A stretch of 64,000 nt of DNA from Angustibacter luteus (GTDB lineage: Bacteria > Actinomycetota > Actinomycetes > Actinomycetales > Angustibacteraceae): contig NZ_BAABFP010000007.1 in the NCBI RefSeq assembly GCF_039541115.1, positions 148,199 to 212,198 on the forward strand, written 5' to 3'. The notes under the pieces were generated by a model. It made no database searches, was not told the origin of the DNA, and worked only from the letters and a program-made list of their open reading frames with translations. Shown in pieces: positions 30,957 through 41,958 of the stretch (positions are counted from its first letter, which is position 1; each line of letters starts with the position of its first letter). Made by a program: the position numbers and the translations under genes.

Positions 30957-32456
30957 GTGCGCGCACCCCGCATCCGCCCGATGTCGGGGCGCCTGGCCGA
31001 GGTGGTCGCCGCCGGCGGACCGGTGGACGTGCTGGCCCTGCCGGTGACCTCCGGGGACGGTGCGCAGCCGGGCGCCGGCACCCGTCAGGCTGCGGCGGCC
31101 CTGGGCATCGACCTGGTCGCCACGATCGCCCGGGAGCGGGTCCGGGGCAGCGCCGGTGAGGTCACCCGGGTGCCGTGGGCGCCGCCGGACGGCGAGCAGC
31201 CGGTGCAGCGGGTCGTGCTGGTCGGCGTCGACGACGGCCGGCCGGCCGCGGTCGCGCTGGCCGCCGCGGCGCTCGCCCGTGCGCACCGTGGGCAGGACCG
31301 GCTGGTCACCACGCTGGGCAGCGGCGGTGCGGCCGCCACCCGAGCGATGGTCGAGGGGTTCGTGCTCGGTTCCTACAGCCCGCCGCGTACCGGGATCGGG
31401 GAGGGCCCCCGCTCGCCGCTGCGCCGGGTGGACGTCGTGGGCCGGGTGAACGCTGCCGACGTGGACCGCGGCCTGGCGGTCGCCGAGGCCACCGTGCTGG
31501 CCCGCGACCTGGCGAACACCCCGGCATCGTTGAAGAGCCCCGCGTGGATGGCGGGTCGCGCCCGCCGCGCGGCCGCCGAGGTGGGGCTGACGTGCCACGT
31601 CCGCGACCACAAGCAGCTGCTCGCGGAGGGCTTCGGCGGCCTGCTCGCCGTCGGCGGCGGCGCGCACCGCCCGCCCCGCCTGGTCGAGCTCGCCTACACC
31701 CCGCCGGACGCCGACCGGGACACCCCGCACGTCGTGCTGGTCGGCAAGGGCATCACGTTCGACACCGGCGGCATCTCGCTCAAGCCGCGCGAGTCGATGA
31801 TCACGATGAAGACGGACATGACGGGTGCCGGGGTGGTGCTGGCGGTGCTGCGGGCCTGCGGCCGGCTCGGCGTGCGGGTGCGGGTCACCGGCCTGCTCGC
31901 ACTGGCCGAGAACACGCTCGGCGGGTCGGCGTACCGGCCCGGTGACGTCGTCCGGCAGTACGGCGGTCGCACGGTGGAGGTGCGCAACACCGACGCCGAG
32001 GGCCGGCTCGTGCTCGCCGACGCGCTCGCCTACGCCGACGCGACCCTGGCACCCGACGTCCTCGTCGACATCGCGACCCTCACGGGCGCCGCCACGATGG
32101 GCCTGGGCCGCGGCCACGCCGCGCTCTACACGGCGGACGACGCCCTGGCCGGCGGGCTGACCCAGGCCGGCGAGGCCGGGGCCGAGCGGCTCTGGCGGAT
32201 GCCGCTGGCCGAGGACTACCGCGCCGCCATCGACTCGGACGTCGCGGACGTCTGCCAGATCGCGAGCGTCCCGGGGGTCGGCGCGGGCTCGATCGTGGCG
32301 GCGCTGTTCCTGCGCGAGTTCGTCGGCGACCGGCGGTGGGCGCACCTGGACATCGCCGGGCCGGGGCGCGGCGAGCGGGACTCGGGCGTCACGAACCGCG
32401 GCGGCACCGGTTTCGGTGCCCGACTGCTGCTGCGCTGGCTCGAGGGCCAGCGCTAG
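30957..32456 (+). CDS. pepA: Leucyl (cytosol) aminopeptidase, M17
   Basis: 499 residues. VLVGKGITFDTGGISLKP (metal-binding Lys and Asp) and the M17 signature NTDAEGRLVLADAL are intact. The N-terminal domain of about 170 residues is of normal length. It removes N-terminal residues from peptides in the cytosol as a hexamer. GTG start with GAGGAG 5 nt upstream. Confidence 0.92.
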   Translation: MRAPRIRPMSGRLAEVVAAGGPVDVLALPVTSGDGAQPGAGTRQAAAALGIDLVATIARERVRGSAGEVTRVPWAPPDGEQPVQRVVLVGVDDGRPAAVALAAAALARAHRGQDRLVTTLGSGGAAATRAMVEGFVLGSYSPPRTGIGEGPRSPLRRVDVVGRVNAADVDRGLAVAEATVLARDLANTPASLKSPAWMAGRARRAAAEVGLTCHVRDHKQLLAEGFGGLLAVGGGAHRPPRLVELAYTPPDADRDTPHVVLVGKGITFDTGGISLKPRESMITMKTDMTGAGVVLAVLRACGRLGVRVRVTGLLALAENTLGGSAYRPGDVVRQYGGRTVEVRNTDAEGRLVLADALAYADATLAPDVLVDIATLTGAATMGLGRGHAALYTADDALAGGLTQAGEAGAERLWRMPLAEDYRAAIDSDVADVCQIASVPGVGAGSIVAALFLREFVGDRRWAHLDIAGPGRGERDSGVTNRGGTGFGARLLLRWLEGQR

Positions 32457-32478
32457 CCACTCAGGAGAGGTGGAGCAC

Positions 32479-32820
32479 GTGTACGGACTGTCGGTGCGCT
32501 GGTCGCTGGGTCAGGCCCCGGACGGCGCGGGCGCGGCCCTGCGGGAGTACGTGACCGGGACGTCGCTGGCCCGGTTCAGCGCGATGGACGGCCTGCGCTT
32601 CAAGACGTGGCGGATGCGGGACGGCGAGTGGTTCGAGGGCACCTACGTCTGGGCCACGGCGGCCGAGCGGGACGCGTTCGCGGAGCAGTTCGGCGCCACC
32701 GGCGCGGACAACCCCGGCTCGCAGCTGATCGGCAGCGCGCCGTCCCTCATCGAGACGTTCGAGGTCGTCGCGGTCGCCGAGGGTCGGGCCGGCTTCGAGC
32801 CCGGCCCCGGGCCTGGCTAG
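32479..32820 (+). CDS. YdhR-like (dimeric alpha/beta barrel) protein
   Basis: 113 residues. The pattern GLRFKTWRMRDGEWFEGTYVWATAAERDAF followed by SAPSLIETFEVVAVAEG resembles YdhR-type putative monooxygenases, which are small ABM-like barrels. Catalysis is not proven for the family. GTG 32479 is placed 8 nt after AGGAGAGG. The gene nearly meets the convergent O-methyltransferase. Confidence 0.65.
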   Translation: MYGLSVRWSLGQAPDGAGAALREYVTGTSLARFSAMDGLRFKTWRMRDGEWFEGTYVWATAAERDAFAEQFGATGADNPGSQLIGSAPSLIETFEVVAVAEGRAGFEPGPGPG

Positions 32821-32821
32821 A

Positions 32822-33514
32822 TCAGCCCCGCAGGACGGCCGTGAGCAGCCCGTCGCCGGTGGGCAGCAGGGCCGACACGAGCCGCTCGTCGTCGCGCACC
32901 CGCTTGCCGAGCTCGCGGATCGCGGTGGTCGTCTCGTCGCGCTGCGCCGGGTCGGCGACCTTGTCGTGCCACAGGGCGTTGTCGAAGGCCACCACGCCGC
33001 CGGGGCGCAGCAGCCGCAGCGCCTGGTCGAGGTAGTCCTCGTACTCCGGCTTGGCCGCGTCGCACAGCACCAGGTCGTACACGCCGTCGGTGAGCCGGGG
33101 CAGGACGTCCAGGGCGCGGCCCGAGATCAGCCGCGTCCGGTTGCCGGCGATCCCGGCCTCGGTGAACGCCTCCTTGGCGGCGCGCTGGTGCTCGGGCTCG
33201 ATGTCGATGGTGGTCAGCACGCCGTCGGACGGCATGCCGCGCAGCAGCCACAGCCCGGACACCCCCGCGCCGGTACCGATCTCGACGACGGACCGGGCGG
33301 ACAGGGCCGCGGCCAGCACCCGCAGCGCGGCCCCCACCCCGGGGTGCACCGGGACGCAACCGAGCTCCTCGGCGCGCGCCCGGGCGCGCTCGAGCACGTC
33401 GTCCTCACGCACGAAGCTCTCCGTGTAGGCCCAGGTGGCGGGCTTCTGACCGCTGATGACGACCTCCAGGGAGCGGGACGGACGGGTGCGGGTCAGCCTA
33501 GTGCGGGGAACCAA
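32822..33514 (-). CDS. SAM-dependent O-methyltransferase (Rv1220c type)
   Basis: Up to 230 residues. The class I fold is clear: [16 protein letters not shown] binds SAM, then [38 protein letters not shown] and [15 protein letters not shown]. It belongs to the catechol/caffeoyl-CoA-like O-methyltransferases found beside sigE in actinobacteria. The start is uncertain: the only in-frame ATG/GTG/TTG before the conserved region is TTG 33514, yet a TAGGCT hexamer lies downstream of it at 33495-33500 and a GGAGG lies 5 nt before an ATC codon at 33457. A 211-residue product starting at ATC 33457 is therefore plausible. Confidence 0.88.
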   Translation of the reverse strand: MVPRTRLTRTRPSRSLEVVISGQKPATWAYTESFVREDDVLERARARAEELGCVPVHPGVGAALRVLAAALSARSVVEIGTGAGVSGLWLLRGMPSDGVLTTIDIEPEHQRAAKEAFTEAGIAGNRTRLISGRALDVLPRLTDGVYDLVLCDAAKPEYEDYLDQALRLLRPGGVVAFDNALWHDKVADPAQRDETTTAIRELGKRVRDDERLVSALLPTGDGLLTAVLRG

Positions 33515-33534
33515 CGGCGTCTGCCGAGCGTCCT
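33507..33534 (+). promoter_or_regulatory. ECF-type promoter candidate before sigE
   Basis: GGAACC (33507-33512) and CGTCCT (33529-33534) are separated by 16 nt, matching the GGAAC...CGTC pattern of ECF sigma factors. It points at sigE, so autoregulation is likely. It overlaps the 5' end of the divergent methyltransferase frame. Confidence 0.5.
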
Positions 33535-33642
33535 ACCACTCGAGCGAACGTCGTGGTCGGCACGACCGCGGTTTGGGCGAAAGGGGCTGGACGAGAGATC
33601 ATGGTGGGGACGATGCACGCCGTCCGGCCTGGAGGAGACGCC

Positions 33643-34239
33643 TTGAGCGACCCGCAGCCATGGACGCCGCCCTCGTGGGACCAGGTGGTGCGTGAGCACT
33701 CCGCCCGCGTCTACCGCCTCGCCTACCGGCTGACCGGCAACCAGCACGACGCCGAGGACCTCACGCAGGAGGTCTTCGTCCGGGTCTTCCGCAGCCTCTC
33801 GTCCTACACCCCCGGCACGTTCGAGGGCTGGCTGCACCGGATCACCACGAACCTGTTCCTGGACGGCGTGCGCCGCAAGAAGCGGGTCCGCTTCGACGCG
33901 CTCGCCGAGGACGCGCACGACAAGCTCCCGGGCCGCGAGCCCGACCCGTCCCGCGTCTACGACGACACCCACCTGGACGACGACGTGCAGGCCGCGCTCG
34001 ACGCGCTCGCCCCGCAGTTCCGGGCCGCCGTCGTGCTCTGCGACATCGAGGGCCTGTCCTACGAGGAGGTCGCGGTCACCCTGGGCGTCAAGCTCGGCAC
34101 GGTGCGCTCGCGGATCCACCGGGGCCGCTCCCAGCTGCGCGAGGCCCTGGCGCACCGCCGCCGTCCGGACGGCGCGATCGAAGGCATCGACGTGCGCAGC
34201 GTCGCACCGGCGCGGACCGCCGGTGGGGGGCTGTCATGA
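33643..34239 (+). CDS. sigE: ECF RNA polymerase sigma factor SigE
   Basis: 198 residues from TTG 33643, chosen because GGAGGAG lies 5 nt upstream. In-frame ATG codons at 33553, 33601 and 33613 would lengthen it. Region 2 is seen in [27 protein letters not shown] and [19 protein letters not shown]; region 4 in [32 protein letters not shown]. It directs envelope-stress transcription. It is followed by its anti-sigma factor (GTCATGAGC overlap), htrA and tatB, the conserved actinobacterial SigE locus. Confidence 0.93.
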   Translation: MSDPQPWTPPSWDQVVREHSARVYRLAYRLTGNQHDAEDLTQEVFVRVFRSLSSYTPGTFEGWLHRITTNLFLDGVRRKKRVRFDALAEDAHDKLPGREPDPSRVYDDTHLDDDVQAALDALAPQFRAAVVLCDIEGLSYEEVAVTLGVKLGTVRSRIHRGRSQLREALAHRRRPDGAIEGIDVRSVAPARTAGGGLS

Positions 34240-34982
34240 GCCACCGCCCCGCCCAGACGCCGTGCCTCGGCGCGCGCGTCTCCGCGCTCGCCGACGGCAC
34301 CATGCGCGCCGACGTCCGCGACCGGGCGCTCGCGCACACGCTGGTCTGCCCGGACTGCCGGGACGCGCTGGACGTCGAGCGGCTGACGGTCGAGCGGCTG
34401 CGGTCGCTGACCTCGCCGGCGCCGTCCGCCGCGCTGATGGCCACCCTGTTCTCGCTCGGTGAGACCGGTGGGCCGGTGCCGCCGCGCCGCGGCTTCGGCC
34501 CGGGCATGCCGCGTCCTCTGCTGGTGTCCGTCGGGCCGGCCGGGCCACCCTCGATGGTCGCGCCGGTGCGTCCGGGTGGGAGCACCCACCCGGGCAACCG
34601 CGCCGCCGGACGCCGGGTCCGTCGTTCCGTCGTGGCCGTCGCGGCCGGTGCGCTGAGCGTGGGCGCGGTGACCGCGGGTGTGCTGACCGCCGCCGTCGGG
34701 GTCGCGCCCGCGGCGAACCGCACGCCGGTGGCGCAGCTCACGGTGCAGAGCACCTCCACCTCGGGGGCGGCGCGCCCGGCTGGCCTCGGCTCCGCGCGGC
34801 AGTCCGGGTTCCGGACGTCGACGTCACCGCTGTCGTCGTTCGCCAGCTCGTCGTTCGCCAGCTCGTCGTTCGCCAGCTCGTCGTTCGGCAGCCCGCTCAG
34901 CACGTCCGCGTTCAGCACGCTCGCCTTCCGTGCCACCGGTGCGAACGACCCGCTGCCGCCCGTGCACCGCCTGTCGCACTGA
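34236..34982 (+). CDS. Zinc-type anti-sigma factor for SigE (RseA-like)
   Basis: 248 residues. An exact ZAS motif Hx3Cx2C is present (H34, C38, C41 in AHTLVCPDC). One transmembrane helix lies at about 128-155. The outer part is Ser/Thr-rich and includes four tandem copies of a five-residue repeat (SSFAS type) encoded by a 15-bp DNA repeat. It would hold SigE at the membrane until zinc loss or proteolysis. ATGA-type overlap with sigE indicates coupled synthesis. It is longer than mycobacterial RseA because of the outer tail. Confidence 0.85.
   Translation: MSHRPAQTPCLGARVSALADGTMRADVRDRALAHTLVCPDCRDALDVERLTVERLRSLTSPAPSAALMATLFSLGETGGPVPPRRGFGPGMPRPLLVSVGPAGPPSMVAPVRPGGSTHPGNRAAGRRVRRSVVAVAAGALSVGAVTAGVLTAAVGVAPAANRTPVAQLTVQSTSTSGAARPAGLGSARQSGFRTSTSPLSSFASSSFASSSFASSSFGSPLSTSAFSTLAFRATGANDPLPPVHRLSH
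34833..34892 (+). repeat. Tandem 15-bp repeat, four copies
   Basis: Four head-to-tail copies of TCGTCGTTCGCCAGC (the last with one change) inside the anti-sigma gene. They encode a Ser/Phe/Ala repeat in the extracellular tail. Copy number could vary by slippage without shifting the frame. Confidence 0.9.
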
Positions 34983-35124
34983 CCCCCGGCGCCTCGGCCA
35001 CCCGCCGCCGGACCGCCATCGGTGGGGTCGATTCGTCGCCGGGCCGCGAGGCAGGCGAGGATAGGGGAGGATCGACCGTGCACGAGGCCGCCGAGGGGGC
35101 GTCCTCGGACAGGAGGATGTCTCG

Positions 35125-36561
35125 ATGAGCCAGGACCAGCCAGAGTCGGGCGACGCACCGCAGCCGCCCGTCCAGCCGGACTGGTGGAGCCCGTCGAGCC
35201 CCGCCCAGGACTCCACGCAGGACCCCACGCAGGACGCCGCTGCGGAGGCTGCCGCTGAGCCCTCGGCCAGCGAGTCGACCACGGCGTACGACAGCCCCGC
35301 CGCGCCCGCCGCGCCCGCCGCGCCCGCCGAGCCCGCCGCGCCTGAGCCGCTCGAACCTGCGCCCTTCGGCCCTGACCGCTTCGACGCTGACGAGCCCGTG
35401 ACCGTGCCGTTGGCGTGGCGCAGCGGCGGGGACGGCCTGGGTCGCCCACCGCGCCGGCATGGCCTGCCCGGCGGACTGGTCGTGGCCATCACCGTCGTCG
35501 TCGCCCTGGTCGCTGCCCTGCTCGGCGGTGCGATCGGCGCGTGGACCGTGCAGCGGGACGGCGCGTCGCCCAACCGCTCGGTCTCGCTGCCGGCGCCCTC
35601 GCCGGGCACCACGACCCGGTCGGGCGCCAGTGTCGCCGGGGTGGCCCAGAAGGTGCTGCCGAGCGTGGTGTCGATCGAGGTGCGCGGCGCCGACGGCTCG
35701 GGCACCGGCTCGGGCTTCGTGATCCGGCCCGACGGCTACATCGTGACCAACAACCACGTCGTGGCGGGGGCCGGCGAGGGTGGGTCGATCACGGTCGTCT
35801 TCCCGGACGGTTCGCACGAGTCGGCCAAGGTCGTCGGCCGCGACAGCTCGTACGACCTGGCGGCGCTCAAGGTGTCCCGCAAGGGACTCCCGGCGCTCAC
35901 CTTCGGCGACTCGAGCTCGGTCGTGGTGGGCGACGAGGTGATCGCCATCGGCGCCCCGCTGGGCCTGCAGGGCACCGTGACGACGGGCATCGTGAGCGCC
36001 CTGAACCGGCCGGTCTCGGCCGGTGAGGACGAGAACGACCCGGCGTTCATCAACGCCATCCAGACGGACGCCGCGATCAACCCGGGCAACTCCGGCGGGC
36101 CGCTGGTCGACATGGCCGGCAAGGTGATCGCGGTCAACTCGGCCATCGCCCGGGTGCCCGGCACGGGCGAGCTCGGCGCCCAGTCCGGCAACATCGGGCT
36201 CGGGTTCGCGATCCCCAGCCAGCAGGCCCGCCGCACCGTGCAGGAGCTGATCCAGACCGGCAAGGCCCAGCACCCGGTGATCGGCGTCCTGCTCGACCGC
36301 TCCTACACCGGTGAGGGCGTCCGGGTGGCGCCCGCCGACCAGGGCGGTCAGCCGCCGGTCACCCCGGGCGGCCCGGCCGACAAGGCCGGCATCAAGGCCG
36401 GCGACGTCATCACCCAGTTCAACGGACGCCCGATGAGCGACTCGGATGCCCTGGTTGTGGCGATCCGTGCCCAGGCGCCGGGTGACACCGTGCGGTTGAC
36501 CGTCCGTTCGGGCGGCAAGGAACGTACTGTCTCCATGACGCTGCAGGCGTCCAGCGACTGA
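35125..36561 (+). CDS. Membrane-anchored HtrA/DegP-like serine protease
   Basis: 478 residues. An acidic, Pro/Ala-rich cytosolic region (1-110) precedes one membrane helix (about 117-142). The trypsin-like domain has the catalytic triad H211 (TNNHVV), D244 (SYDLAALKV) and S323 (NPGNSGGPL). A PDZ domain fills about 375-475. It degrades or monitors misfolded envelope proteins, and in this locus may also act on the anti-sigma factor. GGAGGATGTCTCG precedes the ATG. Five tandem 9-bp repeats encode AAP units at about residues 58-72. Confidence 0.93.
   Translation: MSQDQPESGDAPQPPVQPDWWSPSSPAQDSTQDPTQDAAAEAAAEPSASESTTAYDSPAAPAAPAAPAEPAAPEPLEPAPFGPDRFDADEPVTVPLAWRSGGDGLGRPPRRHGLPGGLVVAITVVVALVAALLGGAIGAWTVQRDGASPNRSVSLPAPSPGTTTRSGASVAGVAQKVLPSVVSIEVRGADGSGTGSGFVIRPDGYIVTNNHVVAGAGEGGSITVVFPDGSHESAKVVGRDSSYDLAALKVSRKGLPALTFGDSSSVVVGDEVIAIGAPLGLQGTVTTGIVSALNRPVSAGEDENDPAFINAIQTDAAINPGNSGGPLVDMAGKVIAVNSAIARVPGTGELGAQSGNIGLGFAIPSQQARRTVQELIQTGKAQHPVIGVLLDRSYTGEGVRVAPADQGGQPPVTPGGPADKAGIKAGDVITQFNGRPMSDSDALVVAIRAQAPGDTVRLTVRSGGKERTVSMTLQASSD
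35296..35340 (+). repeat. Five tandem 9-bp repeats in the htrA-like gene
   Basis: Copies of CCCGCCGCG (one with GAG) encode the PAAPAAPAEPAA stretch of the cytosolic linker. Confidence 0.85.
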
Positions 36562-36581
36562 CGTGGCGGAGGGTAGGGCTC

Positions 36582-37004
36582 GTGTTCGACATCAACGGCG
36601 GTGAGTTCCTCATCCTCATCGTGGTGGCGCTGGTCATCCTCGGGCCGGAGCGGCTGCCGCAGTACGCCGCGCAGCTCGGCAAGCTGGTCCGCGAGGCTCG
36701 CGGCTTCGCCAGCAAGGCGCGCGAGCAGGTGCGGGCCGAGATGGGCGACGAGTTCGACGACGTCGACTGGAAGGCCCTGGACCCGCGTCGCTACGACCCG
36801 CGCCGGATCGTCCGCGAGGCCCTGCTGGACGGCGACGACGACCCGTTGGGGCTGAGCGGCTGGACCAGCGACTCCGCACCGAACGTGCCGGCGAACATGC
36901 GCCCACCCCAGGGCGAGTCGGACGCGGCGGCGGCCGAGCCCGCGGAGTCGGACACCTCCGTCACCGGCACGACGCCGCGCAGCTACGACGTCGACGCGAC
37001 CTGA
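36582..37004 (+). CDS. tatB: Sec-independent translocase protein TatB
   Basis: 140 residues. MFDINGGEFLILIVVALVILGPERLPQYAAQLGKL is the classic TatB helix followed by the FGPxxLP-like hinge and an amphipathic helix. The C-terminal tail is acidic and Ala-rich. It works with TatC in export of folded proteins. The GTG start lies 20 nt after the protease gene in the conserved sigE-htrA-tatB order. Confidence 0.93.
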   Translation: MFDINGGEFLILIVVALVILGPERLPQYAAQLGKLVREARGFASKAREQVRAEMGDEFDDVDWKALDPRRYDPRRIVREALLDGDDDPLGLSGWTSDSAPNVPANMRPPQGESDAAAAEPAESDTSVTGTTPRSYDVDAT

Positions 37005-37034
37005 CCTGAGCGCTGGCCCGACCTCGCGTCCGGC

Positions 37035-37550
37035 TCAGCGGGACCGGATGAAGTGGTCCGGTGGGACGTCGGGCAGGCCGGGTACCGGCTGCTCCACCTC
37101 GGTCCACCCGTCCGGACCGAAGACCTCCTGCGCCACGTCGCGCCAGAAGCTCCCGGCAGACGTGTTGTCGTGCTGGAAGCCGATGGTCCACGGGCCGGGG
37201 TGCCGCTGGAGGACGTCGGTCGCCAGGTAGCGCCCGATGCCTGAGCGCCGGGTCACCGGAGAGACCCAGAACCCGACGACCGAGCGCTGCTCGCCCTGCA
37301 GGCCGTCGACCAGGGCGAACCCCACGGGCGCGTCCTCACCGGTCTTGGGGTGGGGGCGCCAGGCCAGGTACCCCACGGCGTCGGCCGAGGGGAATGCCGC
37401 GAGCGGCCCCGCCTGGTACCGACCGTCGGCGTACGGCAGGCCGTTCACGACGACGGCCAGGTCGTGCCGGAACAGCTGCCAGAGCCACCCGACGACGTCC
37501 CACTGGTCGTCCCTGACAGCGCGGACGACCACGCCGGCCGGAGCGTGCAC
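37035..37550 (-). CDS. GNAT family N-acetyltransferase
   Basis: 171 residues. The acetyl-CoA-binding segment VVGFWVSPVTRRSGIGRYLATDVL is present, with a preceding VGFALVDGLQGEQR strand. The substrate is unknown. The GTG start is 9 nt after mrp on the same strand and lacks a clear ribosome site, so coupling to mrp is likely. Confidence 0.8.
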   Translation of the reverse strand: MHAPAGVVVRAVRDDQWDVVGWLWQLFRHDLAVVVNGLPYADGRYQAGPLAAFPSADAVGYLAWRPHPKTGEDAPVGFALVDGLQGEQRSVVGFWVSPVTRRSGIGRYLATDVLQRHPGPWTIGFQHDNTSAGSFWRDVAQEVFGPDGWTEVEQPVPGLPDVPPDHFIRSR

Positions 37551-37559
37551 GTCCGCCGC

Positions 37560-38693
37560 TCAGCGCCCGGCGGGCGTGAGCCCCAGGGAGCGCCCGGCCA
37601 GACCACGGGCCCGCCGGGACAACGTCTTGGCCACCCCGCGCAGCGCGACGGCGGCGGCCGAGTCGGGGTCCGACAGCACGACCGGCGTGCCGCTGTCGCC
37701 ACCCTCGCGCAGGGCGACGTCGATCGGCACCTGGCCCAGCAGCGGCACCGGAGCGCCGACGGCGCGGGTCAGCGAGTCGGAGACGGCCTGGCCGCCGCCG
37801 GCCCCGAACAGCTCGATCCGCGAGCCGTCCGGCTGCTCGAGCCAGGACATGTTCTCGATGACGCCGACGACCTGCTGGTGCGTCTGCAGCGCGATGGCGC
37901 CGGCCCGCTCGGCGACCTCGGCGGCGGCCCGCTGCGGCGTGGTCACCACCAGGATCTCGGCGTTGGGGATGAGCTGGGCCACGGAGATGGCGATGTCCCC
38001 GGTGCCCGGCGGCAGGTCGAGCAGCAGCACGTCCAGGTCGCCCCAGAACACGTCGCCGAGGAACTGCTGCAGCGCGCGGTGCAGCATGGGCCCGCGCCAC
38101 ACCACGGGCTGGTTGCCGGGGACGAACATGCCGATCGAGATGACCTTCACGTCGTACGCCAGCGGCGGCAGGATCATGTCGTCGACCTGCGTCGGCTTCT
38201 GCGTGACCCCGAGCATGCGGGGCACCGAGAAGCCGTACACGTCCGCGTCCACGACCCCGACGCGCAACCCGTCGGCCGCCATCGCGGCGGCCAGGTTGAC
38301 GGTGACCGACGACTTGCCGACGCCACCCTTGCCGGAGGCGACGGCGTACACCCGGGTCAGCGAGCCGGGCTGGGCGAACGGGATCTCGCGCTCCGCCTGG
38401 CCGCCGCGCAGCTGCTCGCGCAGCCCCTTGCGCTGCTCGTCGGACATCACGTCCAGCACGACCTTCACCTCGCGGACGCCGGGCAGCGGGCTGACCGCGG
38501 CCGTGACGTCCCGGGTGATGGTGTCCTTCAGCGGGCAGCCGGAGACGGTGAGGAAGATGCCGACGGTCACCAGGCCGTCGTCGGTCATGACGACGTCCCG
38601 CACCATCCCGAGCTCGGTGATGGGCTTCTTGATCTCCGGGTCGTCGACGCGCGCGAGCGCCTCGAGCACCTGGTCCTGCGTCGGCATGGCCAT
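37560..38693 (-). CDS. mrp: Mrp/ApbC family iron-sulfur cluster carrier ATPase
   Basis: 377 residues. The N-terminal MIP18/DUF59 domain (about 1-95) contains TVSGCPLKDTI. The P-loop ATPase has a deviant Walker A SGKGGVGKSS near 120, then DADVYGFSVPRMLG and LDLPPGTGD. Members deliver Fe-S clusters in the cytosol. The CxxC pair that binds the cluster in enterobacterial Mrp is missing here, the region reading MSWLEQPDGSRIELFGAGGG. ATG 38693, with a second ATG two codons later. It sits in the conserved tatB-mrp neighbourhood. Confidence 0.92.
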   Translation of the reverse strand: MAMPTQDQVLEALARVDDPEIKKPITELGMVRDVVMTDDGLVTVGIFLTVSGCPLKDTITRDVTAAVSPLPGVREVKVVLDVMSDEQRKGLREQLRGGQAEREIPFAQPGSLTRVYAVASGKGGVGKSSVTVNLAAAMAADGLRVGVVDADVYGFSVPRMLGVTQKPTQVDDMILPPLAYDVKVISIGMFVPGNQPVVWRGPMLHRALQQFLGDVFWGDLDVLLLDLPPGTGDIAISVAQLIPNAEILVVTTPQRAAAEVAERAGAIALQTHQQVVGVIENMSWLEQPDGSRIELFGAGGGQAVSDSLTRAVGAPVPLLGQVPIDVALREGGDSGTPVVLSDPDSAAAVALRGVAKTLSRRARGLAGRSLGLTPAGR

Positions 38694-38751
38694 GCGTCGA
38701 TCGTAAGCGGGCTGACCAGGGGCGATCGCGCCGGGTGGGGTCGCGCTGCCC

Positions 38752-38757
38752 TAGGCT
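38752..38757 (+). promoter_or_regulatory. -10 element of the MarR gene (leaderless)
   Basis: TAGGCT, exactly 6 nt before GTG 38764. Confidence 0.5.
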
Positions 38758-38763
38758 GGGCGG

Positions 38764-39306
38764 GTGGATCCGGGGACCGCGCACGAGCAGAGCGCCGGGG
38801 GTGGAGCAGACGGCGGCGACGCTGGTCGGCCGAGCTCCCGGACGCACCAACCGCGTACGGCCGAGCTGGCCGCCTGGCGCTCGTTCCTGCGCGCGCACGC
38901 CTCGGTGGTGCGCCGGCTGGAGGCCGACCTGCTGCGGGTGCACGGCCTCTCGCTGGGCGTCTACGACGTCCTGGTGCAGCTGGTCGAGGCGCCTGACCGG
39001 CGGCTGCGGATGACCGACCTGGCCGACGCCGTGCTGCTGTCGCGCAGCGGGCTGACCCGCCTGGTGGACCGCATGGTGCGGGACGGCTACGTGCGCCGCG
39101 AGCCCGACCCGGGTGACGCGCGCGGCGTGTGGGCGGTGCTCACCCCGGCCGGGTTCGAGCGGCTGAAGACGGCGTCCGCGACCCACCTGGACGGCGTGGG
39201 CCGCTACGTGGTGGACCGGCTGGAGCCGGACGAGCTGGCGTCCTGGGGGACGGCCTGCTCGAAGATCGCCGGCGACGACCTGCCGGCGCCCCCCGCGCTG
39301 AGCTGA
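38764..39306 (+). CDS. MarR family transcriptional regulator
   Basis: 180 residues. A flexible N-terminus of about 40 residues precedes the winged helix: LSLGVYDVLVQLVEAPDRRLRMTDLADAVLLSRSGLTRLVDRMVRDGYVRRE, then DPGDARGVWAVLTPAG for the wing. It binds DNA as a dimer; ligand and targets are unknown. The GTG start coincides with the predicted transcription start. It lies between mrp and the PilB-like gene, both on the other strand. Confidence 0.88.
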   Translation: MDPGTAHEQSAGGGADGGDAGRPSSRTHQPRTAELAAWRSFLRAHASVVRRLEADLLRVHGLSLGVYDVLVQLVEAPDRRLRMTDLADAVLLSRSGLTRLVDRMVRDGYVRREPDPGDARGVWAVLTPAGFERLKTASATHLDGVGRYVVDRLEPDELASWGTACSKIAGDDLPAPPALS

Positions 39307-39322
39307 CTCGGACCGACCGGCG

Positions 39323-41365
<2,043 letters not shown>

Positions 41366-41415
41366 GGTCCCTCTATCGGCAGGTCCGCCGTGTGGGTGAA
41401 GGTCTGAGCGCTAGT

Positions 41416-41958
41416 TCACCCTGCGGGACGGTCCCTGGGGCCGTCCGGGTGTCCCGTGCCGTCCCGTTCGTCGAGCTCCTCGAGCAGGGCGCGCAGCTCC
41501 GAGCGGACGAAGTCGCGGGTGGCGACCTCGCGCAGCGCGATGCGCAGCGAGGCGACCTCGCGGGTCAGGTACTCGGTGTCGGCCAGGTTCCGCTCGTCCC
41601 GGGCCCGGTCCTGCTCGCCGAGCACGCGGTCGCGGTCGTCCTGCCGGTTCTGCGCGAGCAGGATGAGCGGCGCGGCGTAGGAGGCCTGCAGCGACAGGAT
41701 GAGGGTGAGCAGCGTGTAGTTGAGCGCCTTGGGGTCGAACTGGGCCGTCGTCGGCGCGAAGGTGTTCCAGCCCCACCAGAGCAGCACGAACACCGTCATG
41801 TAGACGAGGAAGCGGGCGGTGCCCATGAACCGGGCGAACCGCTCGGCGAACTTGGCGAAGGCGTCCGGGTCGACCTGCGGCCGGGTGATCAGGGCGCGGC
41901 GCACCTCGCGCGGCTGGTCCAGCCGGGGCGAGCGGGTCCGGCGGCGCTCACGAGCCAC
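41416..41958 (-). CDS. DUF1003 membrane protein
   Basis: 180 residues. Two membrane helices (about 48-66 and 80-102) contain FLVYMTVFVLLWWGWNTF and YTLLTLILSLQASYAAPLILLAQNRQ, the DUF1003 signature. A charged coiled-coil-like region (RQDDRDRVLGEQDRARDERN...) follows. Function unknown. Its GTG start overlaps the end of the MgtE-like gene by 11 nt; this pair is widely conserved in actinobacteria. Confidence 0.88.
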   Translation of the reverse strand: MARERRRTRSPRLDQPREVRRALITRPQVDPDAFAKFAERFARFMGTARFLVYMTVFVLLWWGWNTFAPTTAQFDPKALNYTLLTLILSLQASYAAPLILLAQNRQDDRDRVLGEQDRARDERNLADTEYLTREVASLRIALREVATRDFVRSELRALLEELDERDGTGHPDGPRDRPAG

